Below, piece by piece: positions 37,976 to 46,655 of a stretch of DNA of 64,000 bases. This DNA comes from Enterovibrio calviensis DSM 14347. Its GTDB lineage: Bacteria; Pseudomonadota; Gammaproteobacteria; Enterobacterales; Vibrionaceae. The notes under the pieces are model-generated. The model had not been told where the DNA came from. It made no database searches and worked only from the letters and a program-made list of their open reading frames with translations. The position numbers were made by a program, and so were the translations under genes. The stretch lies in NCBI RefSeq assembly GCF_000621165.1, contig NZ_KK211217.1:248001-312000 (forward strand), written 5' to 3'. Every line of letters begins with the position of its first letter. Positions within the stretch are counted from its first letter, which is position 1.

Positions 37976-38575
37976 TTAGGCTTCAACCCAGCTAGATAGG
38001 TACCCAGTAAGCAGGTTTTCTATCAACCTTCCGCCGTCTACGTGAGCGTCAGTAAAAAGCTTGTCGTCAACACTTAAAAGGGTAATGCCGTGGACGCCTG
38101 CCCAAAGCACGCGGCTAGCTTCAATGACATCGTCATCGCTTTTGCTTGGAGATACTTGGCGAAGCAGGGCTTCAAGTAAGCCCGTCATGTTTTCAATTCG
38201 ATCGCTATGCCATTCGGGCATTTTGTCGCCTTGCATGGTGTGTTCGAACACGAGTTGCCAACGATTAGGGTTGGCGGCAGCGAAATCTAAATACAGGTGC
38301 GCCAATGAAAAGAGCGCCTCTTTTGGTGAAGTCGCGTGAGCCAGTTTGTCTTGGGCTTGATGATGAAGATCATCCAAGGTGCGTGCAACGATATGGAGTA
38401 GCAATATGTTGTAACTGCCAAAGACGTTCACCAAGGTGCTTGGGACATAACCGATCATGCCGGCAATTTTTCGAAGGCTGAGGGATTGGTAAGGGGCGGA
38501 GGCTAGATACTCTTCGACACAATGAAGTGTCAACTCTACCAATTCTTCGCGACTGTGGTCGTTTCTGCGGGCCAT
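37976..38575 (-). CDS. TetR-family transcriptional regulator
   Basis: 199 aa from the ATG at 38575 (MARRNDHSREELVELTLHC); a longer reading to 38674 begins inside a palindromic repeat and is unlikely. N-terminal TetR helix-turn-helix at about 30-50 (SLRKIAGMIGYVPSTLVNVF), then an all-helical ligand-binding and dimer domain with a WAGVHGI block near the end. It shares a likely transcript with the transporter-acyltransferase gene just downstream, which it probably controls, perhaps in response to a lipid. Confidence 0.82.
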   Translation of the reverse strand: MARRNDHSREELVELTLHCVEEYLASAPYQSLSLRKIAGMIGYVPSTLVNVFGSYNILLLHIVARTLDDLHHQAQDKLAHATSPKEALFSLAHLYLDFAAANPNRWQLVFEHTMQGDKMPEWHSDRIENMTGLLEALLRQVSPSKSDDDVIEASRVLWAGVHGITLLSVDDKLFTDAHVDGGRLIENLLTGYLSSWVEA

Positions 38576-38665
38576 TACATCATGCTGCAAAATAGTGAAC
38601 AATGTTCGATATTCTAGGAGTGCCTGAATTAAAGGGCAAGTAATGTGCCTCTCAGTTTGAAGATA

Positions 38666-38711
38666 TATACCCAAGCAACCTGAAGATGCAGGATTCAGGT
38701 TGTTTGGTATA
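38666..38711. repeat. TATACCCAA palindromic repeat, copy B
   Basis: TATACCCAAGCAACCTGAA, a short centre, then TTCAGGTTGTTTGGTATA, between the TM2-protein gene and the TetR gene (90 bp before the TetR start). Confidence 0.9.
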
Positions 38712-38733
38712 TCTGCGAGGCTTAGCGGAAAAA

Positions 38734-39129
38734 CTAGGAGAAACGCTTGGCGTTTTTGATGGAGACTTGATCGTTAAGTGTCCAGAAATCATAAATCACG
38801 CCGATGAAGCAAAAGCCAAACGTGACCAAATACAGAATGCCCGAGAGCCATTTCCCCATATACATACGATGAATCCCAAACACGCCTAAGAATGTCAGTA
38901 GGATCCAAGCGACTGAGTAGTCATATTGTCCGCTATGGAAGCGGAGATCGGCTTCGCGATCCATGGAAGGGATCAAGAATAAGTCGATGATCCACCCTAT
39001 GCCCAATAGACCGAAAGTAAACAACCAAATCGTACCGGTGACGGGCTTGCCGTAATAAAAACGGTGCGCACCAAGGAAACCAAAAATCCAAAGTATGTAA
39101 CCGATAACTTTGCTATGCGTGTCGTTCAT
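38734..39129 (-). CDS. Protein with two TM2 domains
   Basis: 131-aa membrane protein made of two TM2 domains in tandem: FGFLGAHRFYYGKPVTG with GLLGIGWIIDLFLIP, then GVFGIHRMYMGKWLSG with GFCFIGVIYDFW. Each TM2 unit is two membrane helices joined by a DR-like turn. The molecular role of bacterial TM2 proteins is unknown. It is divergent from the Tim44-like gene at 39398. Confidence 0.85.
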   Translation of the reverse strand: MNDTHSKVIGYILWIFGFLGAHRFYYGKPVTGTIWLFTFGLLGIGWIIDLFLIPSMDREADLRFHSGQYDYSVAWILLTFLGVFGIHRMYMGKWLSGILYLVTFGFCFIGVIYDFWTLNDQVSIKNAKRFS

Positions 39130-39397
39130 ATAACCTCCCCTTGAACAGTTAAGCGGCGAGAGTGTAAATCAACTATCGCGCAAAGTGACTGATATAAATC
39201 GTATTCGGCCACTTTTTTTTTGCGACGTCGCTAAAAGAAGAATGCTCACTCGCAAAAAAGCGCTTGGTCCCGCGGAAATGGTAAACGATTGGTAACACTT
39301 TCCGAGAGGACATGGATTGACTTTATTTGCGATCAGCTTAGCATGAACTCATGTTACGCTTTATGCGTAGTCTTGAAACTGAACGTAAAGGTTTGCA

Positions 39398-40288
39398 ATG
39401 AAACGTTTTTTTGGATTGTTCGCGCTGATGTTTGTGATGGTGGTTTCCGCCCCACACGCTGAAGCGAAAAAATTTGGTGGCGGGAAATCTTTCGGCAAAA
39501 GCTTTAAGACAGCGCCTGCGCCTAAATCTCAACCAACCAATACAAATTCTATCAACAAGCAAAATGATCCGTCTGCTGCGGCGAAATCGTCGTCTAAAAA
39601 AGGCATGCTGGGTGGTTTGATGGGTGGCTTATTGGCTGGTGGTCTAATCGCTGCAATGTTTGGCGGTGCGTTTGATGGCTTCCAGATGATGGACTTCCTG
39701 ATCATCGCTGTGATTGCGTTTGTACTGTTTAAGATTTTCAAAGGCATGATGGCGGCGAAAAGCGGCGCGATGAATCAGCCCAATCGTCAGGCTTATGCCG
39801 GAAACAGTGAGCCAAAAAGCAATGGCTACTACCATGAGCAACCTCAATTTCGCGAGTCGACGGAAACGTCTTCTACCGGTGGTGGCTTTGGTGCTGTGAA
39901 TAATGATGTACCATTCAACTTCCCGCCAAACTTCGATATGGCAGGCTTCGTGAACGGTTCACGTGAGCACTATCGTATTCTGCAGGGTGCGTGGAATCAC
40001 AACCAACTTGAAACCATTCAAGAGTATGTGACCCCTGAGCTATACAATGACTTGTCTGAAGAGCGTCGCAAGCTAGATGGCGAGCAGCACACTGAAGTGA
40101 TGTATGTGGATGCAGAGATTGTTCGTGCAGACTACGATAATCAACGCGCTCAGTTGAGCTTGCAGTTCAGTGGTCGTTACCGCGATGGTCATGAAGGTGT
40201 TGAAGAAGATATCACTGACATCTGGCACTTAGAACGCGACATGACACAAGCCAATGCACCTTGGTTGATCGTTGGTATTCAAGCGTAA
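39398..40288 (+). CDS. Tim44-like domain membrane protein
   Basis: 296-aa protein with a signal peptide or first membrane segment (MKRFFGLFALMFVMVVSAPH, then AEA), a Gly/Lys/Ser-rich linker (KKFGGGKSFGKSFK), two hydrophobic segments (about 68-90 and 97-112) and a C-terminal Tim44-like domain (about 175-295; FVNGSREHYRILQGAWN, LETIQEYVTPELYNDL, DITDIWHLERD). The name comes from the mitochondrial import protein; the bacterial members' function is not settled. Possible promoter TTGACT-N16-TAGCAT at 39317-39344. A terminator follows. Confidence 0.85.
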   Translation: MKRFFGLFALMFVMVVSAPHAEAKKFGGGKSFGKSFKTAPAPKSQPTNTNSINKQNDPSAAAKSSSKKGMLGGLMGGLLAGGLIAAMFGGAFDGFQMMDFLIIAVIAFVLFKIFKGMMAAKSGAMNQPNRQAYAGNSEPKSNGYYHEQPQFRESTETSSTGGGFGAVNNDVPFNFPPNFDMAGFVNGSREHYRILQGAWNHNQLETIQEYVTPELYNDLSEERRKLDGEQHTEVMYVDAEIVRADYDNQRAQLSLQFSGRYRDGHEGVEEDITDIWHLERDMTQANAPWLIVGIQA

Positions 40289-40351
40289 GATATCATCGCG
40301 AGAGAGCTAACAGAGTTGGATCTCGGGTGAGCAGATTATGTTTTGAATATG

Positions 40352-40382
40352 AAAAGCAGCTGGCTAACAGCTGCTTTTTTTA
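40352..40382 (+). terminator. Terminator of the Tim44-like gene
   Basis: AGCAGCT/AGCTGCT stem flanked by an A-run and a T-run. Confidence 0.85.
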
Positions 40383-40439
40383 TGGGTATAAGATTCCTGT
40401 CATAACGATACAGCGACCTACGTCATTGCTGAATACTCG

Positions 40440-40497
40440 TATACCCAAGCAACCTGAAGATGCTCGATTTCAGAGGCCATCAGGTTGTTTGGGTATA
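40440..40497. repeat. TATACCCAA palindromic repeat, copy C
   Basis: 58-bp copy with arms TATACCCAAGCAACCTGA and CAGGTTGTTTGGGTATA and a longer centre that contains its own small palindrome. It lies between the Tim44-like and MFS genes. Confidence 0.9.
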
Positions 40498-40610
40498 AGA
40501 CATCCATGTTGTAGATGTTTGGTTGTTGATGTTTGATGTGAAATATTCTCGTTCGCATATTTGCTGTCACACGGTTAAAGTGTCAAAAAAGCGCCTTGTG
40601 GAGTAATTGC

Positions 40611-41798
40611 GTGAACGCACTGAAAACCCCTACTCACCTTCTGATTGCCATGGCATTTATCATGGCGATGACCTTTTCTGTCTGGAATGTTCTTCTTAAT
40701 AATTTTGTTATCGAGAAAGCAGCCTTCACGGGCAAAGAAATTGGTATTTTGCAGAGCCTTCGCGAAGTACCTGGCTTCCTCGCATTTACAGCAATCTATT
40801 TGCTGCTTTGGTTTCGTGAGCAGACCTTTGCGATTCTATTTCTGGCGGTCATGTGTGTCGGTGTCGCGGTAACAGGATGGTTCCCTAGCGAGTGGGGGCT
40901 TTATCTCACCACCGTTGTCATGTCTATTGGGTTTCACTACTTTGAGACGGTCAATCAGTCATTGACGTTACAATGGGTTGATAAGGACAAAAGCGCGCAC
41001 TTTATGGGGCAAGTATTGGCATGGAAGGGGGCTGCTAGCCTGATTGCCTATGGCACCGTATGGTTAATGATGGAATGGTTTGAAGCAGACTATAACCTCG
41101 TTTATATGCTGTTTGGTTTCTTCGGCCTTTGTGCGGTGTTGTTTCTATGGTTCTATTTCCCTTCCTTTGAGTCTCCGCATGTGCAAACTCGCAAACTGAT
41201 TTTGCGCCAACGCTATTGGCTTTACTACAGCCTGACGTTCCTCAGTGGCGCGAGACGACAAATCTTCATCGTCTTCGCAGGCTTTATGATGGTAGAAAAA
41301 TTTGGCTACTCTGTTGGCGAAGTCAGCTTGCTGTTTATTATCAACTACCTATTTAACATGCTGTTTGCTACCAAAATCGGTTCTTGGATTGGACGAGTGG
41401 GAGAGCGCCGAGCCTTGACGGTTGAGTACATTGGCTTGGCGATTGTGTTTACCAGTTACGCCTTTGTGGAGAATGCCCAAATGGCGGGTGCGCTCTATGT
41501 CATTGACCACCTGTTCTTTGCCATGGCCATTGCAATTAAGACTTACTTCCAGAAGATCGCGGACCCACAAGACATTGCATCGACTGCCGGTGTGAGCTTT
41601 ACTATAAATCACATTGCAGCGGTGGTAATCCCCGCGGCATTGGGTTTGGTGTGGCTTTATTCACCTACAGCGGTATTTTTGGTAGGAACTGGGCTGGCGA
41701 TATGTTCATTGATTTTGTCGCGCTTTATTCCAACGGCGCCAGACGCCGGTAATGAAGTACGATTCTTCAGCACGAAGCACGCTCAAGATGTGGCATAA
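40611..41798 (+). CDS. MFS transporter of unknown substrate
   Basis: 395-aa protein with about 12 membrane segments, from the GTG at 40611 (NALKTPTHLLIAMAFIMA) with GGAG seven bases upstream; an upstream TTG at 40596 is unlikely. Blocks such as FHYFETVNQSLTLQWVDK and FQKIADPQDIASTAGVSFTI are conserved-looking but I cannot assign a substrate. No linked metabolic gene gives a clue. Confidence 0.75.
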   Translation: MNALKTPTHLLIAMAFIMAMTFSVWNVLLNNFVIEKAAFTGKEIGILQSLREVPGFLAFTAIYLLLWFREQTFAILFLAVMCVGVAVTGWFPSEWGLYLTTVVMSIGFHYFETVNQSLTLQWVDKDKSAHFMGQVLAWKGAASLIAYGTVWLMMEWFEADYNLVYMLFGFFGLCAVLFLWFYFPSFESPHVQTRKLILRQRYWLYYSLTFLSGARRQIFIVFAGFMMVEKFGYSVGEVSLLFIINYLFNMLFATKIGSWIGRVGERRALTVEYIGLAIVFTSYAFVENAQMAGALYVIDHLFFAMAIAIKTYFQKIADPQDIASTAGVSFTINHIAAVVIPAALGLVWLYSPTAVFLVGTGLAICSLILSRFIPTAPDAGNEVRFFSTKHAQDVA

Positions 41799-41930
41799 AT
41801 CAAAGTTCTGGTGATTTACCGATATTTGAATACATTGATCGACCAGTTCTTGATCTCGGCACAGTTTACCGTACGTTTGAAGGTCTATATTGACTCAACT
41901 GATTGATTGTAAATGATTGCGGGAGGCCTT

Positions 41931-42173
41931 ATGCCATTTACCTCTGAAATGCTTGAAGAAATGAATGTTCTGGTGAAGTTTACGCTTTCAACAGACATGG
42001 CTGGAATCAAGGTCCACAGCGATGCCGATCCTATTCTTGTTGCTGCAACTGAGCGACTTTATGAGAAGAAGTTGGTGACAGCAAAAGATGGTGGGTACTT
42101 GACGTCTATCGGGCGCGATGCTGTTGAGCACGCGAAAGAAGCTTTGCGCATTCTAAGATCAGAGCCTCAATAA
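41931..42173 (+). CDS. Small TIGR02647-like protein
   Basis: 80-aa cytosolic protein from the ATG at 41931, preceded by GGGAGG; a start at 41913 would place the ribosome binding site inside the gene. The sequence (MPFTSEMLEEMNVLVKF, then IKVHSDADPILVAATERLYE, KKLVTAKDGGYLTSIGRDAV) matches my memory of the uncharacterised gammaproteobacterial family TIGR02647 and has the look of a small winged-helix domain. It shares a terminator with the convergent AGCS gene. Confidence 0.75.
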   Translation: MPFTSEMLEEMNVLVKFTLSTDMAGIKVHSDADPILVAATERLYEKKLVTAKDGGYLTSIGRDAVEHAKEALRILRSEPQ

Positions 42174-42286
42174 GCGTTTCTGATTACGGTTTCTGATAAC
42201 TTAACTTCGAAAGCATTTTCTATAGAATGTTAGGTTGCACGTAAAACATCTAACATACTGAAAAAATCCAAATAGCATCTAAATAC

Positions 42287-42313
42287 AAAAGGGAGCCCGA
42301 AGGCTCCCTTTTT
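42287..42313. terminator. Bidirectional terminator
   Basis: AAAAGGGAGCC/GGCTCCCTTTT stem with A- and T-runs on both sides, between convergent genes ending at 42173 and 42351. Confidence 0.92.
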
Positions 42314-42350
42314 CATGGGTCATAAACTCAGAAATCTTAAACGTTGCTTC

Positions 42351-43769
42351 TTACCAAACGTCTTTGTCGATCTCTTTATCAAGCTTTGGAAACTGAGTAC
42401 GGTCGAAAGTCGGGGTTTTACCCGCTTTGCGTTGCGCTTCATAGTCTTTCAGCAGGGCAAATGCCACGCCAGATAGACCCAAAATAGCCACCAAGTTGAT
42501 GATCGCCATCATACCCATTGATAGGTCCGCAAAGGCCCATACCGTTGGCAGGTCAACGACTGCACCTACGACAACCATTGCAAGTACCGCAACGCGATAG
42601 ATATTTATCGCCAGTTTGCTTTTAAAAATGTACTCGATGTTTGATTCGCCATAAGAATAGTTGGCAATCAAGGAGGTAAAGGCAAACAGTAAAATCGCGA
42701 TAGCAATAAAGCCTGCGCCCCACGGGCCTACTTCAGTAACAAGCGCCGCTTGCGTTAGCGCAATACCGGTAACGCCACTTTCAGTGTCTAGCATGCCTGA
42801 TAGCAGAATAATCGATGCAGTTGCTGTACAGATAACGATGGTGTCGATAAAAACGCCCAGCATTTGTACATAGCCTTGTGCGGCAGGGTGATTAGGACGC
42901 GTTGACGCTGTTGCAGCAGCGTTTGGTGCAGAACCCATACCTGCTTCATTCGAGAACAAACCACGTTTGATACCTTGCATCATCGCCGCACCAATTGCGC
43001 CGCCAGCTGCTTGTTCTAAGCCCAGTGCACTTTTGATGATGGTTGCGAAGATCTCAGGCAGAACGCCAATGTTAATCGCAATCACGTAAACGGCAACAAT
43101 CAGGTAGCCAATTGCCATGAATGGCACTACAAGCTCTGCAACGCGTGCGACAGAGCGCATACCACCGAAGATAATTGGCGCTACGCCAATCGCGAGGATA
43201 ATGCCTACCCAAGTGTTGTCAGTGCCAAAGGCTGTATTCATCGCTGCGGCAATAGAGTTTGATTGAACACCGTTAAATGCTAAGCCAAACGCCACGATTA
43301 GGCATATTGCAAAGGCAATACCTAACCAACGTTGACCTAAGCCTTTTTCGATGTAATAAGCGGGGCCGCCGCGAAAGGTGTTGTCATCGTGATTAACTTT
43401 GTACGCTTGCGCCAATGTTGATTCGATGAAGCTGGTGGACATGCCGACAAGGGCCGTCACCCACATCCAAAACACTGCACCAGGACCACCAAGGTAGATA
43501 GCAACGGCAACGCCGGCCATATTACCTGTGCCTACGCGTGCAGCAAGGCTTGTACTAAATGCTTGGAAAGAAGATATGCCCCCATCAGCGCCTTGGCGGC
43601 TGTCTTTGATGAGTGAGAACATGTGCCCAAATGAGCGGAATTGAATGAAACCAGTGCGGATCGTGAAGAAGATACCTGCACCGATCAATAGATAAATAAG
43701 TACGCTTCCCCATAGCAAGCCATTCCCGGCATCAACAAAGGAAACGAATTGTTCTTTTAGTTCCGTCAT
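42351..43769 (-). CDS. AGCS-family sodium:alanine/glycine symporter
   Basis: Inner-membrane amino-acid carrier driven by sodium. 472 aa from the ATG at 43769 (MTELKEQFVSFVDAGNGLLW); a TTG at 43790 would add seven. AGCS signatures: GGISSFQAFSTSLAARVGTG, NMAGVAVAIYLGGPGAVFWM, FRGGPAYYIEKGLG and KRGLFSNEAGMGSAPNAAAT. About 10-11 membrane segments. A long upstream region (43770-44195) with several stem-loops suggests leader control, but no known riboswitch class is recognised. Confidence 0.92.
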   Translation of the reverse strand: MTELKEQFVSFVDAGNGLLWGSVLIYLLIGAGIFFTIRTGFIQFRSFGHMFSLIKDSRQGADGGISSFQAFSTSLAARVGTGNMAGVAVAIYLGGPGAVFWMWVTALVGMSTSFIESTLAQAYKVNHDDNTFRGGPAYYIEKGLGQRWLGIAFAICLIVAFGLAFNGVQSNSIAAAMNTAFGTDNTWVGIILAIGVAPIIFGGMRSVARVAELVVPFMAIGYLIVAVYVIAINIGVLPEIFATIIKSALGLEQAAGGAIGAAMMQGIKRGLFSNEAGMGSAPNAAATASTRPNHPAAQGYVQMLGVFIDTIVICTATASIILLSGMLDTESGVTGIALTQAALVTEVGPWGAGFIAIAILLFAFTSLIANYSYGESNIEYIFKSKLAINIYRVAVLAMVVVGAVVDLPTVWAFADLSMGMMAIINLVAILGLSGVAFALLKDYEAQRKAGKTPTFDRTQFPKLDKEIDKDVW

Positions 43770-43825
43770 AACAAACTCTACTGTCGTCAAAAATGAAAAG
43801 GCAGCGGAGTGATAAGGAGGTGACA

Positions 43826-43936
43826 GGGGTTCTGAAACATCCTTCTCAGCTCTCTACCCCGAGTGCATAAATGTCACTCTGGCGACGCTTCCTTGCAGAG
43901 ATTCATGGCCTGTAGCGTTGCGCGTCTTTTGCGCTA
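43826..43936 (-). promoter_or_regulatory. Possible structured 5' leader of the AGCS gene
   Basis: Read on the minus strand: stem TAGCG/CGCTA with a 14-nt loop (43936-43913), stem CTCTG/CAGAG with a 14-nt loop (43900-43877), stem GAGTG/CACTC (43879-43861) that shares bases with the previous stem and so excludes it, and a nested stem GGGGT/ACCCC with CTGAGA/TTTCAG inside (43860-43826). Mutually exclusive stems are a feature of regulatory leaders. I looked for glycine, lysine, TPP and c-di-GMP riboswitch cores and did not find them. Between 43937 and 44195 I see only an 8-bp hairpin at 44170-44188 after ybaM. Confidence 0.3.
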
Positions 43937-44195
43937 TCTTCAAATCCTTTTGAGCATGCCCCTACGACCAGCTTCACTAATGGCTATTGCGCATTAGATA
44001 GAAAGCGGCAGGATAATACTTCACATTTGGACTTTGAGCATCAGTAAATTTCGTCATTTGGTCAAATATCAACCATATCGAGAGGTTTTATTGCTTAATG
44101 GCAACACAAATGCAAAGTTGATTTAACAGTAAGGGGCGGTGTGAGATTTTCTTATTATCTTGGTTCAGAGTCGGTAGCCACTACCGACAGCCATT

Positions 44196-44357
44196 TTAGT
44201 TCTGCTGATCTTGTACTTTCTTTTCGAAATCGGCTCTGACGATATCTAAGGCTCTTAGCACGGTCTCTGGTGCAACCTCGTTGTTTTCTAATAGATAGAT
44301 AAGGTCTACAGCAAGCTTAATGTCGTCTGGGGCTTGGTCAAATCCGGGTTGGTTCAT
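44196..44357 (-). CDS. ybaM: YbaM, DUF2496 family small protein
   Basis: A 53-aa gene that is easily missed because of its size: [20 protein letters not shown], then [20 protein letters not shown] and [13 protein letters not shown]. The [16 protein letters not shown] and VLRALDIV blocks match E. coli YbaM (53 aa; APDDVKLAVDLIMLLE, VLKALDIV). In E. coli ybaM follows priC; here an HDAC-like gene stands between them, with ybaM starting 5 bp after its stop, so priC, the HDAC-like gene and ybaM probably share one transcript. Function unknown; all-helical and cytosolic. Confidence 0.88.
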   Translation of the reverse strand: MNQPGFDQAPDDIKLAVDLIYLLENNEVAPETVLRALDIVRADFEKKVQDQQN

Positions 44358-44362
44358 GTCAG

Positions 44363-45277
44363 TTATATTCCGCTATGTGGGTAGTATGTACGCAGGGCAG
44401 AGAGCACTAACTCTGCGTGAAGAGGGACGAGCGCTTCTTGCTCGGTACGATACCCTCCGCCAATCACTGCGGCAACGGGAATTTGATGGTCATAACAGGC
44501 AGAGAACACCGCTTGGTCTCGTTGAGCAATACCGGATTGGCAAACAGAAAAGTAACCGAGTTCATCGTCGACATGAATATCGACCCCCGCATCATAGATC
44601 ACCATGTCAGGCTCGTGTTGCGCCAAAGCAAGGGTCAGGCAGGGCAAGAACTCGCGTAGATAACTGTGACTGTCGGTGCCAATGGGCATAGGTAAGTCGA
44701 TATCCGACTCGGGCTTACGAGATGGAAAGTTCTTCTCACAGTGCACCGACAAGGTGACGATGTCTGCTCTATGCTTAGCCAACGTGGCGGTGCCATCTCC
44801 CTGATGGACATCGCAATCTACAATCATGACTTTTTCGATCTGCGGGTATGATAAGGCATGCTCCGCCGCAAGAATTAAATCGTTGAACAGGCAAAATCCA
44901 CTGCCAAAATCATGGTGGGCATGGTGATAGCCTCCCGTGAGATGAATAGCAACGCCATGCTTGATGGCTTTATCCACAGTCAGCGTTGTCCCGCCAAGGG
45001 AAGTCAGCGATCGATGGATTAAGTTTGGGCTCCAAGGAAACCCAATACGACGCATTTTGACTAATGGAAGTTCGCCGGAAATCAGTGCATTAACATAGTC
45101 ATGATCATGAATAGACTTTAACGTGTCACTGTTCAACGGTTCAGGCTCAAACGTCTGAACTGGCCATTTTTCGTTATCGATATGTGTTTTGAGTAACTGA
45201 TACTTTTGAAGCGGGTAGCGGTGCCCTTCGGGCAAGGGGAAGTTAGAATAAATAGGGTGGTAAATAATGGGTAGCAT
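44363..45277 (-). CDS. Histone-deacetylase-family zinc amidohydrolase
   Basis: 304-aa cytosolic protein of the HDAC/AcuC/acetylpolyamine amidohydrolase superfamily. Catalytic HH lies in [19 protein letters not shown] (115-133); zinc ligands are Asp156 and His158 ([11 protein letters not shown]) and Asp233 ([13 protein letters not shown]); GGGYR near the end completes the site. Bacterial members remove acyl groups from proteins or small molecules; the substrate here is unknown. It lies 8 bp after priC and 5 bp before ybaM, an arrangement absent from E. coli, so it is an insertion into the priC-ybaM operon. Confidence 0.88.
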   Translation of the reverse strand: MLPIIYHPIYSNFPLPEGHRYPLQKYQLLKTHIDNEKWPVQTFEPEPLNSDTLKSIHDHDYVNALISGELPLVKMRRIGFPWSPNLIHRSLTSLGGTTLTVDKAIKHGVAIHLTGGYHHAHHDFGSGFCLFNDLILAAEHALSYPQIEKVMIVDCDVHQGDGTATLAKHRADIVTLSVHCEKNFPSRKPESDIDLPMPIGTDSHSYLREFLPCLTLALAQHEPDMVIYDAGVDIHVDDELGYFSVCQSGIAQRDQAVFSACYDHQIPVAAVIGGGYRTEQEALVPLHAELVLSALRTYYPHSGI

Positions 45278-45285
45278 AACCAGAG

Positions 45286-45834
45286 TTACCCCTTCTTTTC
45301 TCTAAACGCGATACGCGCTTCAATTTTCTTTTTCGATTCGCGGCAGCGCGCCAAGCGACTTTCAGCAACCAATAAACTCTTCTGCGCGTGCTGTTGTTGC
45401 GCGATAGTTTGGCCATGCGCCATGTTGGATTCAGCATCACGAACCATATCCGCAAGGCGTCGCTCCCATTCTTGATGCTGAGCAAGTTCTTGATATAGCT
45501 GGCCAGTAGAGATGCCAAATTTTGGCGCAAAGCTCTTTTCTTTTTGTCGAATAGAGACAGTCGCAATTTCACGTTGCAGCGCACTGATTTGGTTTATCAG
45601 GCGTTCGCAAAGATGCTCAGCGCGCATGGCGGAAAGTTTCCCGCTGGCTTGCTCTCGCTCCAACGAGTCGACCACGCTTTTGGATTCGGACACGCAAGGG
45701 GTAAGCAAACGAGCAAGACAGCTAAACAGACGCTCATCAAAAAGAGGTTTGATGCCTTCGCCTCTGCGCCTATCTATCTCTGCCGCTTGCAGTCCTAAGG
45801 CGTGAAGTTGTTCTTTTATTGGGGATAAATCCAT
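45286..45834 (-). CDS. priC: Primosomal replication protein PriC-like
   Basis: Helps to reload the replicative helicase at stalled forks. 182 aa (E. coli PriC 175), all helical, rich in Arg, Glu and Gln. Sequence identity with E. coli is low overall, but the block YQELAQHQEWERRLADMV (E. coli: IQHQDFERRLREMV) and the end AESRLARCRESKKKIEARIA (E. coli: YEARLARCRHALEKIENRLA) are diagnostic. ybaM two genes downstream and ybaN-apt-dnaX further on support the call. Confidence 0.88.
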   Translation of the reverse strand: MDLSPIKEQLHALGLQAAEIDRRRGEGIKPLFDERLFSCLARLLTPCVSESKSVVDSLEREQASGKLSAMRAEHLCERLINQISALQREIATVSIRQKEKSFAPKFGISTGQLYQELAQHQEWERRLADMVRDAESNMAHGQTIAQQQHAQKSLLVAESRLARCRESKKKIEARIAFREKKG

Positions 45835-45860
45835 GACGTTTCTCTATCGATGGTGATGAA

Positions 45861-46634
45861 TTAAAACCACGCATCAATGGCGAGTTTTACTGACAGTATC
45901 ACGACAACAGTGATGAACACAGGGCGAATAAACGCGCTACCAAAGCGGATGGCGGAATGTGCACCAATATATGCGCCGACCATTAAGCATACGCCCATGG
46001 TTAAGCCGATGGCCCAGTTAACATGGCCCAATATGATAAACGTAACCAGAGACGTGATGTTGCTAGTGAAATTCATGGCTTTTGCCAAACCCGAAGACAA
46101 CAGCATATTCATTTTGTACATCGACATGGATGAAACGACCCAAAATGCCCCAGTCCCTGGCCCGACAACACCATCGTAAAAGCCTAGCGACAGGCCTTGT
46201 CCCCATTGTTTGGTATTGAGTTTAGGGTCGTTTTTTGGCAGTTGGTGATTGTCTACTTTGGACGGCGGGCGACAGATGGTGTAAATCGCGATCACCAGAA
46301 TGACCAGTGGCAAAGCCTTTTCAAGCCATGCGGTGCTGATGTAATCCACCAGTAATGTGCCAAGAATGGCGCCAATCAATGTTGCCAAGAACGCGTGTCG
46401 CCAAAAAGAGGGAGAAAATAACTTCTTTCGATAATACGTCACGGCGGCTGTTGATGAGGCGAACGTTGCAGCGAGCTTATTGGTACCCAAAGCAATGTGC
46501 GGAGGCAAACCAAGAGAAAGCAATGCAGGGACAGTCAGCATACCGCCTCCGCCTGCAACGGCATCAATGAAGCCCGCTGCAAATGCCACAATGGCCAGTA
46601 TGGCGATGGTGGATGGTTCAAGAATTTCCAGCAT
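45861..46634 (-). CDS. TauE/SafE-family (TSUP) permease
   Basis: 257-aa inner-membrane protein with about eight segments and the two TSUP half-repeats: AAGFIDAVAGGGGMLTVPAL, GLPPHIALGTNKLAATF in the first, LGFYDGVVGPGTGAFWV in the second. The family exports or imports sulfur compounds and other small anions; the substrate cannot be read here. It starts 21 bp after dinG ends, so it may be co-transcribed with dinG. This type is often next to dinG in Vibrio from memory only. Confidence 0.85.
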   Translation of the reverse strand: MLEILEPSTIAILAIVAFAAGFIDAVAGGGGMLTVPALLSLGLPPHIALGTNKLAATFASSTAAVTYYRKKLFSPSFWRHAFLATLIGAILGTLLVDYISTAWLEKALPLVILVIAIYTICRPPSKVDNHQLPKNDPKLNTKQWGQGLSLGFYDGVVGPGTGAFWVVSSMSMYKMNMLLSSGLAKAMNFTSNITSLVTFIILGHVNWAIGLTMGVCLMVGAYIGAHSAIRFGSAFIRPVFITVVVILSVKLAIDAWF

Positions 46635-46655
46635 GAAAAGTGGGCTCGATAAGGG

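Noticed and set aside
43840-43960. 4.5S (SRP) RNA, suggested by CGCAACGCTAC and AAGGAAGC words
   Set aside because: The words occur, but the surrounding pairing does not give the SRP domain IV hairpin with its GGAA loop and symmetric internal loop.
43791-44000. Glycine riboswitch upstream of the AGCS gene
   Set aside because: The conserved core (CACCGAAGG, CTCAGGCAAAAGGACAG) is absent on the minus strand. Lysine, TPP and c-di-GMP cores also failed. Only a generic structured leader is reported.
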